Positions 51,719-59,472 of a stretch of 64,000 nt of DNA are shown piece by piece. A model generated the notes under the pieces. The model ran no database searches, was not told where the DNA came from, and was given only the letters and a program-made list of their open reading frames with translations. This DNA comes from Streptomyces sp. SID13726 (lineage in GTDB: Bacteria; Actinomycetota; Actinomycetes; Streptomycetales; Streptomycetaceae), in NCBI RefSeq assembly GCF_010548375.1, contig NZ_JAAGLY010000017.1, forward strand, positions 62,001 through 126,000, read 5' to 3'. Numbering within the stretch: the first letter of the stretch is position 1; the number at the start of each line of letters is the position of its first letter. The position numbers and the translations under genes are program-made.

Positions 51719-51803
51719 GATCGTGGTGCCTTTCCGGGTGGGGGTCCGGGCGGGGACGGGGACAACTGATCGCCGGGCGTGAACGGCAACTATATGATGA
51801 GGC

Positions 51804-51818
51804 GTCAAGTAGCTTGAC
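51804..51818. promoter_or_regulatory. perfect inverted repeat before the DUF574 gene
   Basis: GTCAAG-TAG-CTTGAC, two 6-base arms around a 3-base centre, directly in front of the AAAGGA ribosome site. It lies between the divergent phosphatase and DUF574 genes, next to AT-rich ACTATATGATGA. Confidence 0.4.
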
Positions 51819-51834
51819 CGGAAAGGACGTTCTG

Positions 51835-52647
51835 GTGAACGACACGGATTCACTGCCACCAGGGGCCGATCCGGACAAGGCGAGCGTAGCCCGCATGTAC
51901 GACGCGATGCTGGGCGGGGAGCACAACTTCGCCATCGACCGCGAGGCGGTGGCCGCCGTCACCGCCATCGACCCCCAGGTGCGCATGCTGGCCCGGGCCA
52001 ACCGCGCCTTCCTCGGCCGCGCCGTCCGCTTCCTGGTCGGCGCCGGGGTACGGCAGTTCATCGACCTGGGCTCCGGCATCCCCACCCAGGGCAACGTCCA
52101 CGAGGTCGCGCAGGCGGAGCACCCGGGGGCCCGGGTGGTCTACGTCGACAAGGACCCGGTGGCCGTCGCCCACAGCACCACGCTGCTCGCCGACAACCCG
52201 GACGCGGGCATCGTCGACGCCGACATCCGCGACCCGGCCGGCGTGCTGTCCTCGCCGCAGGTGCGGGCGCTGATCGACTTCGACGAGCCGGTCGCCGTGC
52301 TGATGGTCGCGATCCTGCACTTCGTCACGCCCGAGGAGGACCCGGCCGGCATCGTCGCCGCCTTCCGGGACGCCCTGCCCGAGGGCGGCTGGCTGGCCCT
52401 GTCCCACGCCACCGACCAGGACCGCCCGGACACGGCCGCCGCCGTCACCCAGCTGTACCGCTCCAGGGCCACCTCACCGGTCACCGTGCGCTCCCACGAC
52501 GAGATCCACGACCTGTTCACCGGCTTCGACCTGGCCGAACCGGGCCTGGTCCACGTCCCCCTGTGGCGCCCGGACGCGCACGAGCAGGTCCCGGAGAACC
52601 CGTCGGAGTTCTGGGTGTACGCGGGAGTGGGCCGCAAGAGCGGCTGA
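51835..52647 (+). CDS. DUF574 SAM-dependent methyltransferase-like protein
   Basis: 270 aa from GTG 51835 (AAAGGA 7 bases upstream). Same family as 47629-48435: VARMYDAMLGGEHNFAIDREAV start, FIDLGSGIPTQGNVHEVAQ (SAM motif I), VVYVDKDPVAVAHS and VLMVAILHFV. The two copies differ throughout, so they are old paralogs, not a recent duplication. It is divergent from the SpoIIE phosphatase and convergent with the PLC-like gene. Confidence 0.92.
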   Translation: MNDTDSLPPGADPDKASVARMYDAMLGGEHNFAIDREAVAAVTAIDPQVRMLARANRAFLGRAVRFLVGAGVRQFIDLGSGIPTQGNVHEVAQAEHPGARVVYVDKDPVAVAHSTTLLADNPDAGIVDADIRDPAGVLSSPQVRALIDFDEPVAVLMVAILHFVTPEEDPAGIVAAFRDALPEGGWLALSHATDQDRPDTAAAVTQLYRSRATSPVTVRSHDEIHDLFTGFDLAEPGLVHVPLWRPDAHEQVPENPSEFWVYAGVGRKSG

Positions 52648-52660
52648 CCCGACGGGGCGT

Positions 52661-54838
52661 TCAGCGCTCGGAGTTGAGCGTGTCCACCGCGCCCCGGGCG
52701 TCCCCGATCGTCGTGTAGTCGACCGCGACGAAGTTGACCGGCCGGCCGCGCTCCCGCTCGCAGCGGTGGACGCGGTCCAGCACGTACCGGCGGGCGTTGA
52801 CCTCACCGGCGTCGATCCGGCTGCCACCGCTGTTCGTGATGAAGTGGTTGAGCAGGAACAGCCGTTTGCCGGTCCCGCCCCGATGCGGCACACAGCTCAT
52901 CTCGCCGGGGCTGCGGAAGGCGAACGGCGTCTCCATGCCGTACCGGTAGAAGTTCCGGTACCAGGCGGCCGGACCGTCCGCCTGCTCGGCGAAGACCACG
53001 AGCCGACGGCCGCTGTCGATCATCTCGCCCAGCGTCGGCCAGGCCCGGTCGGGATCGGGGTCCGGGGTGCGGACCAGGTCCGTGAGACCGGCCTGCTCGA
53101 ACGCCTTCGCCGTGTCCTCGGCGCTGATCGCGTCCTGGACGATCAGCGTCACGACCTCGGTCGGATGGTCGCGCATCCAGTCCCCGATCTCCCGCAGGCT
53201 CGGCACCAGTTGAATCGCCCCCGCCCGGCACACGGCATGACACAGCCACAGCCCGTCGCGCGGCGGGTTGACCTTGTTGACGGCCGCGGTGATCAGGGTG
53301 CGCTGCTCGGGCGAGAAGTCGGAGTCGGCCAGCCGGGCGGTGATCTGGTCGGGGCTCTCCCAGCGGTAGGTGTCGAGCTGGAGGCCGCGCACCCCGTCGT
53401 CGAGCTGAGCGGTGATGCCGGGGTCCTGGAGCGGCCCGATGAACTGGTCGACGGTGGTCGACATGGCGTTGTGCGAGGTCAGGTAGGCGACCTCGTCGTA
53501 GGGCCGGTCGCACAGCTCCGCGCTGCCCTGGCACCGGCGGGGCGCGGAGGGGCTGGCGGCCAGCGGTACCAGGACCAGCCCGGCCAGGACCACGGCACTG
53601 GTGCCGACCGCGAGGAGACGAAGACGGGAGGAGGGGACGCTCAGGTGCGGCCGTACCTGGAGGAACCAGCCGGCCCCGACCAGCAGGGACCCGGCCGCCA
53701 GCGGGACGAGTGCCGTGGCCAGCGCCGCCGCCGTCATGTCGTCGAACGCGGTGTGCTGGAGGTCGTCGACCAGCCGCCGGATGCTCGGCGCCCCGCCCGT
53801 GGGCGGACTCATCACCCGCCCGCCGCTGATCAGCCGCGCGAGCACGGCCAGGAGCGCGGTGAGCAGGCCCCCGGCCGCCAGCGACCAGCCCAGCAGCATC
53901 GACTTCCGGCCCGCCGAGGCAGGACCGGTCACCCACAGACACGCCAGCGCGGCGACCAGCAGGGCAGCGCCCAGGGCCTCCACGAGCCCGAGCCCCGTCG
54001 AGGTGTAGGCGCGCACCCGGTGCAGGGCCGGGAGGTCTTCCCCGGAGGAGTCCAGGGTCCGGGTGACGTTCCAGTCGTAGCCCCCGGCGACCGCGCGCAG
54101 CCGAGCCGCCGCCTCACGGGTGTGCTCGGACACCGCTACCGGTGCCACGGTGGCCAGCGCGGTGGCGACGTCCCCGCTGCCCAGGGCCACCTCGACATCG
54201 GCACGCAGTGCCTCCCGCTGCTTCTCCGGTACGACGAGCAGGACGCGCTCGGTCGCCGTGGCGGCCTGCGTCCCGGAGAGCGGGAGAGCGGGCAGCGCCT
54301 TGGGCACGCGCCCGGCGACCAGCTCGTGGAGAGCGGTGTTCAGGTCGGTCGAGAACGCCGCGAAGTCCGGCTCCTTCTTCTGCTGCACGGAGGAGACGAG
54401 GTCCCCGAAGTAGGTGTGCGCCAGGTCGTTGAGGTTGGCCAGTACCGGTCGCAGGTCGACGTTCAGGGTGAGGGTGTCGCGGTCGCCGTTGAGATAGCCG
54501 ACCACGGCCTCGATCTGCTCGTGGGTGAGTTCCCGGGCCGTCTCCGGCGGCAGCACCAGCTTGAGATTGGAGGTGATCACCGCCTCCGGCACCGGCAGCC
54601 GCGCCAGCAGGCCACGGGTCACGGGGGCCGTGCCCGGATCGACCAGCACCTGGTCGTAGAGCCGGTCATAGGCCGACTCCTCGTCCAGCACGGACTGGTA
54701 GAACGCCGGTGAGACGAGCGTGGCGCGGGCCGTGGCCGCCGCCGTGACGATCACCGTGCAGAGCACGGCTGTGACGAAGGCGGCGACACGCATCCACCTT
54801 CGGACTCTGACGGCACGGACGGTCTCGATGCCATCCAT
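52661..54838 (-). CDS. membrane-anchored PI-PLC-like protein
   Basis: 725 aa from ATG 54838 (GAGG 5 bases upstream); ATG 54892 is in frame but lacks a site. The N-terminus has one membrane segment (residues ~17-37), a ~270-residue outer domain, then a block of four membrane segments (~315-460). The C-terminal ~250 residues are PI-PLC X-like: YDEVAYLTSHNAMSTT (first catalytic His), GLQLDTYRW, WLCHAVCRAG (second His), and VTLIVQDAI. Catalytic His residues are kept, so it could cleave a glycerophospholipid at the outer face. The combination of a multi-pass membrane region with the PLC domain is unlike the secreted bacterial PI-PLCs. Divergent from the GH88 gene. Confidence 0.82.
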   Translation of the reverse strand: MDGIETVRAVRVRRWMRVAAFVTAVLCTVIVTAAATARATLVSPAFYQSVLDEESAYDRLYDQVLVDPGTAPVTRGLLARLPVPEAVITSNLKLVLPPETARELTHEQIEAVVGYLNGDRDTLTLNVDLRPVLANLNDLAHTYFGDLVSSVQQKKEPDFAAFSTDLNTALHELVAGRVPKALPALPLSGTQAATATERVLLVVPEKQREALRADVEVALGSGDVATALATVAPVAVSEHTREAAARLRAVAGGYDWNVTRTLDSSGEDLPALHRVRAYTSTGLGLVEALGAALLVAALACLWVTGPASAGRKSMLLGWSLAAGGLLTALLAVLARLISGGRVMSPPTGGAPSIRRLVDDLQHTAFDDMTAAALATALVPLAAGSLLVGAGWFLQVRPHLSVPSSRLRLLAVGTSAVVLAGLVLVPLAASPSAPRRCQGSAELCDRPYDEVAYLTSHNAMSTTVDQFIGPLQDPGITAQLDDGVRGLQLDTYRWESPDQITARLADSDFSPEQRTLITAAVNKVNPPRDGLWLCHAVCRAGAIQLVPSLREIGDWMRDHPTEVVTLIVQDAISAEDTAKAFEQAGLTDLVRTPDPDPDRAWPTLGEMIDSGRRLVVFAEQADGPAAWYRNFYRYGMETPFAFRSPGEMSCVPHRGGTGKRLFLLNHFITNSGGSRIDAGEVNARRYVLDRVHRCERERGRPVNFVAVDYTTIGDARGAVDTLNSER

Positions 54839-54866
54839 CGTCACCTCGCTCCCCGCGGGCCGCCAC

Positions 54867-54884
54867 TGTTCATGTCCTTGAACA
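54867..54884. promoter_or_regulatory. inverted repeat upstream of GH88 and PLC genes
   Basis: TGTTCA-TGTCCT-TGAACA, a symmetric element in the divergent intergenic region (86 bases before the GH88 start, 29 before the PLC start). A candidate operator. Confidence 0.4.
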
Positions 54885-54969
54885 TTGCTCATGTGGGTGT
54901 ACAGCTGTGTCACGGCTGTGCAAGGCTCGGCCAACTCCCCAGCCCCGTCATCGAGTTGGAGGCGTGACC

Positions 54970-56178
54970 ATGAGTGTTTCCCGCCGCACCCTGCTGGCCA
55001 CGGCGACCGGTGCCGCCGTCGCCGGCGGTTCCGCGACACCCGCAGCGGCCGCACCCGACCCGCACGCCCTGCGCGCGGCGGCCGACTACGCCGTCGAGAA
55101 GCTCCGCACCGTCGCCCCGACCGTGACCGCCTTCCCCGTGGGCACCAGGTTCGAGAAGTGGACCTACTCGCAGAACGGCGACTGGGTCGGCGGCTTCTGG
55201 CCCGGCACCCTGTGGATGGCCTGGCTCCACACCGGGGACGACGCCTTCCGCACCTGGGCCCTCGACTCGGCGCGGAAACTGGCCCCGCGCCAGTACGACA
55301 CCGGCACCCACGACCTCGGCTTCCTCTTCACCCCCTCCTGGGTCACCGCCTGGCGGCTGACCGGCGACGAGACCTGGCGGACCGGCGCGCTCCGGGCGGC
55401 CGACTCCCTCGTCCGGCGCTACAACCCGCGCGGACGCTTCATCCGGGCCTGGGGCGCGCTCGCCGATCCGAAGAACGCGGGCCGGGTGATCATCGACACG
55501 ATGATGAACCTCGACCTGCTGGCCTTCGCGAGCCGGGAGACCGGCGACGCCAGGTATCTGGACATCGCCGTCGAGCACGCGAGGACCGCCCGGCGGGTCT
55601 TCCCGCGCCCCGACGGCTCGACCCCGCACGTCTACGACTTCGACCCGGACACCGGCGCCCCGATCGGCCCGGGCACCGTCCAGGGCTACAGCCCCGACTC
55701 CTGCTGGTCCCGCGGCCAGGCCTGGGGGATCTACGGCTTCACCACGATGTACCGGCGCACCGGCGAGCGGGAGTTCCTCGCCACCGCCCGCGGACTCGCC
55801 GACTTCGCGGTCCGGGCGCTCGGCCCGGACCACGTCCCGGTGTGGGACTACCGGGCACCGCAGCAGCCGTACGACATCAAGGACGCCTCCGCCGGAGCGA
55901 TCATGGCCTGCGGCCTCCTCGACCTGGCCAGGGTCTCCGGCAGGGCCTCCTACCGCGAGGTGGCGCTGCGGCTGCTCACCGCCCTCGCGGAGACCTGCCT
56001 GACCCGGAACTCCGCCCGCGCCGAGGCGGTCGTCGCCCGCTGCACCCGCAACCGCCCGAACGAGGACGGCGTCGAGATCTCTCTCCCGTACGCCGACTAC
56101 TACCTGCTCGAAGGCATCCTGCGGGTCCTGCGGCCCCACGACCTCGACCGGGCGATCGACCTGTCCTCGGTGGGCTGA
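54970..56178 (+). CDS. GH88-family unsaturated glucuronyl hydrolase, Tat-exported
   Basis: 402 aa from ATG 54970 with GGAGG 7 bases upstream. The Tat signal VSRRTLLATATGAAVAGG is followed by an (alpha/alpha)6 barrel: NGDWVGGFWPGTLW, the first catalytic Asp115 in THDLGFLF and the second Asp176 in IIDTMMNLDLL. CWSRGQAWGIYGFTTMY and SLPYADYYLLEG are also characteristic of the family. It removes unsaturated uronic acid from oligosaccharides made by polysaccharide lyases. The neighbouring alginate-lyase-family gene, convergent with it, could supply the substrate. Confidence 0.92.
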   Translation: MSVSRRTLLATATGAAVAGGSATPAAAAPDPHALRAAADYAVEKLRTVAPTVTAFPVGTRFEKWTYSQNGDWVGGFWPGTLWMAWLHTGDDAFRTWALDSARKLAPRQYDTGTHDLGFLFTPSWVTAWRLTGDETWRTGALRAADSLVRRYNPRGRFIRAWGALADPKNAGRVIIDTMMNLDLLAFASRETGDARYLDIAVEHARTARRVFPRPDGSTPHVYDFDPDTGAPIGPGTVQGYSPDSCWSRGQAWGIYGFTTMYRRTGEREFLATARGLADFAVRALGPDHVPVWDYRAPQQPYDIKDASAGAIMACGLLDLARVSGRASYREVALRLLTALAETCLTRNSARAEAVVARCTRNRPNEDGVEISLPYADYYLLEGILRVLRPHDLDRAIDLSSVG

Positions 56179-56244
56179 CAGGACCTTCGGCCGACAAGGG
56201 CCTCGGGTCGACCGGGGCCGGGCCGGTGGGCTGACCAGGGCTTC

Positions 56245-57516
56245 TCACCCCGCGATGGAGTCCAGCTGTTCCGCCGCCGGACGCAGCGCCCACAGGTCAC
56301 CGCCGGGCGGCGCCTCCAGCGACGGAACGGCCCGCCGCGCCCGCACGTCACCCGCGTCCGCCGCCGCGTGCACGACATCGGTCGCCGCGTACCGCAGGAA
56401 CTCCAGCTCCGGATGCGGCCAGGCGGCGGCCCCGGTCGCGGCGGGCAGCAGATAGTCCACCGCCTTGAACAGGCTCTGCCCGTCCGGCCCCCGGTACGCC
56501 CACAGGTCCACGCCGACGTGCCGTCCCACGGCCGCGAGCCGCGTGTAGGCGACCAGGTCGAAGGTCGAGTAGTGCCAGCTCCGGGTCCGGGTCAGCTCCT
56601 GGGGCTGGCTCCCGTCGGCCGCGATCTGCGGTGCGACGCGCTTGCCGCGGGCGTCCAGGACCGTCCGGCGCGCCAGGGCCCGGTCGCCGGTCGCGTAGGC
56701 GAGACCGGCGAGCAGCATGTCGTAGAACGTGCCGTGGTTGTTGGCCGCGGCGCCCTCCTGCTTGCCGAACTCGCCGTCCTTGAGCCAGCCGAGGAAGTCG
56801 GTGTTCCAACGGGCCATCTCGGTACGGTCCTTGCGACTCCAGCCCGGTGCCCCGGTCTCCAGCAGGGCGACGGCGTCGAGCACGCTGGTGTACGACTGCG
56901 AGAAGTCGATGATGCCGATGGCCCGGCCGTCGTACTTGCAGGGGATGAACTGCGCGTGGTTCAGGTTCGGGTTCATCCGCGTGGCTGGGTCGAGGAACCA
57001 GCTGCGCAGCACCTGCCCGGCCTTTCGGGCGTACCGCTTCTCGCCGGTGTAGTACCAGGCGAGCGATAGGTCGTAGGCCGAGTCGAAGGTCTTCTCCACG
57101 TCCTGGCGGTCGGTGCCGGAGTCGACCTCGGGATTGCGCTCGCCGTCCCGCTGCACGTACGGGCAGCCCCACGGGTTGTCGGCGGTCGGTGTCCGCGACG
57201 GCCACCAGTAGGGTGCCTGGCTGAGGTAGTCGTGGACGTCGCCGCCGGGAGCGGGCCGGGGCTTGTCGACCACCGTCCAGGGGCCCTGGTCCAGCCACTT
57301 GTCGGCGCGGGCCGTCAACTGCGCGACGGATCGCCGTAGTTGCCGGTCACCGTGGTCGAGGCGGACCTTCGTCTGCTGGAGGCGGACGCCGTCCAGGACC
57401 GCGGTGTGCGGGACGCGGGGCGGTGGGGCCTGCGCCACGGCGGGCGCGCCGACCCCGGTGGCGGCGAACGCGGCCAGGGCGGTCAGGAGCGTGCACAGGC
57501 GACGGCGTGCGCTCAT
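56245..57516 (-). CDS. secreted alginate-lyase-family protein (PL38-like)
   Basis: 423 aa from ATG 57516, overlapping the upstream gene stop by 4 bases (ATGA). The signal peptide ends near PAVAQA. An (alpha/alpha) toroid of the Alginate_lyase/PL38 type follows: SQAPYWWPSRTP, MNPNLNHAQFIPCKYDGRAIGIID (probable catalytic Asn-His region), AANNHGTFYDMLLAGL and TRSWHYSTFDLVAYTRLA. It probably cleaves a uronic-acid polysaccharide by beta-elimination; alginate, glucuronan and cellouronate are possible. Translationally coupled to the beta-helix gene, and its product would feed the GH88 enzyme. Confidence 0.88.
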   Translation of the reverse strand: MSARRRLCTLLTALAAFAATGVGAPAVAQAPPPRVPHTAVLDGVRLQQTKVRLDHGDRQLRRSVAQLTARADKWLDQGPWTVVDKPRPAPGGDVHDYLSQAPYWWPSRTPTADNPWGCPYVQRDGERNPEVDSGTDRQDVEKTFDSAYDLSLAWYYTGEKRYARKAGQVLRSWFLDPATRMNPNLNHAQFIPCKYDGRAIGIIDFSQSYTSVLDAVALLETGAPGWSRKDRTEMARWNTDFLGWLKDGEFGKQEGAAANNHGTFYDMLLAGLAYATGDRALARRTVLDARGKRVAPQIAADGSQPQELTRTRSWHYSTFDLVAYTRLAAVGRHVGVDLWAYRGPDGQSLFKAVDYLLPAATGAAAWPHPELEFLRYAATDVVHAAADAGDVRARRAVPSLEAPPGGDLWALRPAAEQLDSIAG

Positions 57517-59273
57517 CGGTCCACTCCGTTCGGGAAGGCGGCCCCGCGGACGATCCCGCGCTGGGCCTCGTGGAGGTTGCGCGGCCGCACCGCGCCCGGA
57601 CTGCCGTACGACTCCAGCCGCGTGTGCAGATCGCCCGTGAAGTCCGGCACGTCGATCTGGTCGAACTCCCTGACCTCGTCGATGCCGACGGTCGCCGAGT
57701 ACGGCGCCAGACCGTCGATCCGCACCAGCCCCGCCCGGCCGTTGGTGACCCGCACGTTCCAGTGCGTGAACCGCGCCCCGAACAGGGGACCCGCGCTCGC
57801 GTCACCGCCGTGCCGGCCGTTGTTGTTCAGGGTGATGTCGGTGCGGACATCGGCGAACGGCAGACCGCGATGGCTGTCGAAGGTGCCCATCCGCATGTCC
57901 CCGCGCGACCAGACGTTGTACGACGACAGCCCCTCCACGTTGATGCCGTGCAACTGGGTGCCCGCGGGCGCGGGGCGGGTGCGCTCCTCGATCGTGAAGT
58001 CCTGGACGAGGTTGTCGTGCGACCCCTCGCGGCAGAAGTAGGGGTGATGGGAACCGCGCCCCGCGACCCGTGTCCGGCGCAGCGTGCACGCGGAGGCGGC
58101 CACCAGCCCGAACCCGTTGTCGACATGACGGACCGTCACGTCGTCGACCCAGCAGTCGTAGGCGCACTGGAGCACGACACCGTTGTGCCCCTGGTCCAGC
58201 AGATGCGGCTGCTGCGGGGTCTCCACCGCCTCCAGGGTCAGCCCCTCGACACCCGAGCCGCTCAACTCGGGTACGTGCGTGGTCAGCAGCGGCCGCCACT
58301 CCGGACGCAGGTCCAGCGGGAGCGGACGCTCCAGGGTGACCTTGCGGCCGTGGACGCGGGCGATGCGGACGGGCCACTCGTAGGGGACGTACGACGTCAG
58401 CTTCGTCTTGTCGTCCCAGACGTAGGCCTCGGGTCCCGGACCGCCCCCGCACATGTGCTCCAGCAGGGTGTGCCCGGGGTCGTCGGAGAGCCGCAGCAGC
58501 ACCAGCCTGCCCGGACGCAGCCGGGACGCGTCCGCGACCGTCACCGTCCAGGAGCCCTGCCGGGCCGGGGCGAGCGCCGTGAGCGTGCGCCATTCGTCCC
58601 GCCGGTTCCCCGTCCAGCCCTCGAACGGCCAGGCCCTCGCCCTGATCGCGGTGACCAGCGACTCCCAACGGGCCCTGGGCGCCGGCCAGATGAGCCCGCC
58701 CGCCCACGACCACGACGACTTGTCCCCGCCGTAGCGCGAGCCGTACACCCCGATCAGTTCGGTGAGGTTCTTCGTCGCGTACAGAGTCGTACGACCGCTG
58801 CCGGCGCCCCTCAGGACGACGTTCGAGCGGTCCACGCGCACGACGTCGTCGATGCGGAACGTGCCCGGCGGGAGGGTGACCGTGCCGCCGCCGGCCCTTC
58901 CGGCGGCGGCGATGGCACGGTTGATCGCGGGGGCGGAGTCGGTCGTGCCGTCCGCCACGGCGCCGAAGTCCCGTACGTCGGCCACGACCGGGCGGCGGGG
59001 GAAGCGCTCCGCCCCGCCGTGGCAGCCCGCCCGGCCGATGTACGGGATCTGCGGATGGGTGAAGGGAGTCCGGGTGAACTCCCGCCACAGCCGCGGGACT
59101 TCGGCCGCGTGCGCGGTCGGCGTGGCCATGGTGCCGGCCGCGACGGCGACCGCGCTTCCCAGCAGGGTCCGTCTGGTCATGGCGGTCACGGCGGTCGCGG
59201 CGGCCATGTCGGCCGTTGGGGTCATGCTCATGACATTCAGGGGTGCAGCGGTACCCGTGTGCGCATTGCTCAT
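57513..59273 (-). CDS. secreted right-handed beta-helix protein (pectate_lyase_3-like)
   Basis: 586 aa from ATG 59273 (GGAAGGG 9 bases upstream). An unusually long start precedes the Tat motif MTRRTLLGSAVAVAAGTMAT, so the inner ATG 59179 is also possible. The mature part starts with the pectate_lyase_3 signature VRDFGAVADGTTDSAPAINRAI and TVTLPPGTFRI, then a long parallel beta-helix with repeated short strands (SGVEGLTLEAVET, VDDVTVRHVDNGFGLVAASA, LVQDFTIEE). A polysaccharide lyase or hydrolase role is likely. It overlaps the PL38-like gene, forming an operon. A palindrome lies 35 bases upstream. Confidence 0.86.
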   Translation of the reverse strand: MSNAHTGTAAPLNVMSMTPTADMAAATAVTAMTRRTLLGSAVAVAAGTMATPTAHAAEVPRLWREFTRTPFTHPQIPYIGRAGCHGGAERFPRRPVVADVRDFGAVADGTTDSAPAINRAIAAAGRAGGGTVTLPPGTFRIDDVVRVDRSNVVLRGAGSGRTTLYATKNLTELIGVYGSRYGGDKSSWSWAGGLIWPAPRARWESLVTAIRARAWPFEGWTGNRRDEWRTLTALAPARQGSWTVTVADASRLRPGRLVLLRLSDDPGHTLLEHMCGGGPGPEAYVWDDKTKLTSYVPYEWPVRIARVHGRKVTLERPLPLDLRPEWRPLLTTHVPELSGSGVEGLTLEAVETPQQPHLLDQGHNGVVLQCAYDCWVDDVTVRHVDNGFGLVAASACTLRRTRVAGRGSHHPYFCREGSHDNLVQDFTIEERTRPAPAGTQLHGINVEGLSSYNVWSRGDMRMGTFDSHRGLPFADVRTDITLNNNGRHGGDASAGPLFGARFTHWNVRVTNGRAGLVRIDGLAPYSATVGIDEVREFDQIDVPDFTGDLHTRLESYGSPGAVRPRNLHEAQRGIVRGAAFPNGVDR

Positions 59274-59307
59274 GTCCGTTCGCCCTTCCCATGCGGTTTC
59301 ATGGATA

Positions 59308-59320
59308 TGAACGACGTTCA
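59308..59320. promoter_or_regulatory. palindrome upstream of the beta-helix/lyase operon
   Basis: TGAACG-A-CGTTCA, perfect 6-base arms, 35 bases before the operon start on the minus strand. A candidate repressor site. Confidence 0.45.
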
Positions 59321-59413
59321 GAAGTGCGTTGGCCGGTGAGCATGCCACGGGGTTCGTCAGCGCGAAAGAGGTTGTGCACGGGTTGATGGGCCACGTCCGT
59401 GAACAGGCACCAA

Positions 59414-59456
59414 CGCCGAGCCCCGCCGACGAGGTGTCTGTCGGCGGGGCTCGGCG
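59414..59456. terminator. terminator of the GH43 gene
   Basis: A 17-bp perfect stem (59414-59430 with 59440-59456, including CGCCGAGCCCCGCC) and a 9-base loop, 17 bases past the stop of the minus-strand gene. Confidence 0.9.
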
Positions 59457-59472
59457 CTGGACGGGCCGGGGT

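Noticed and set aside
54882..54894. Shared CATTGCTCATGT at 54883 and 59264 as a regulatory motif
   Set aside because: At 59264 it is the start codon region of the beta-helix gene (Met-Ser-Asn), so the match is most simply coincidence.
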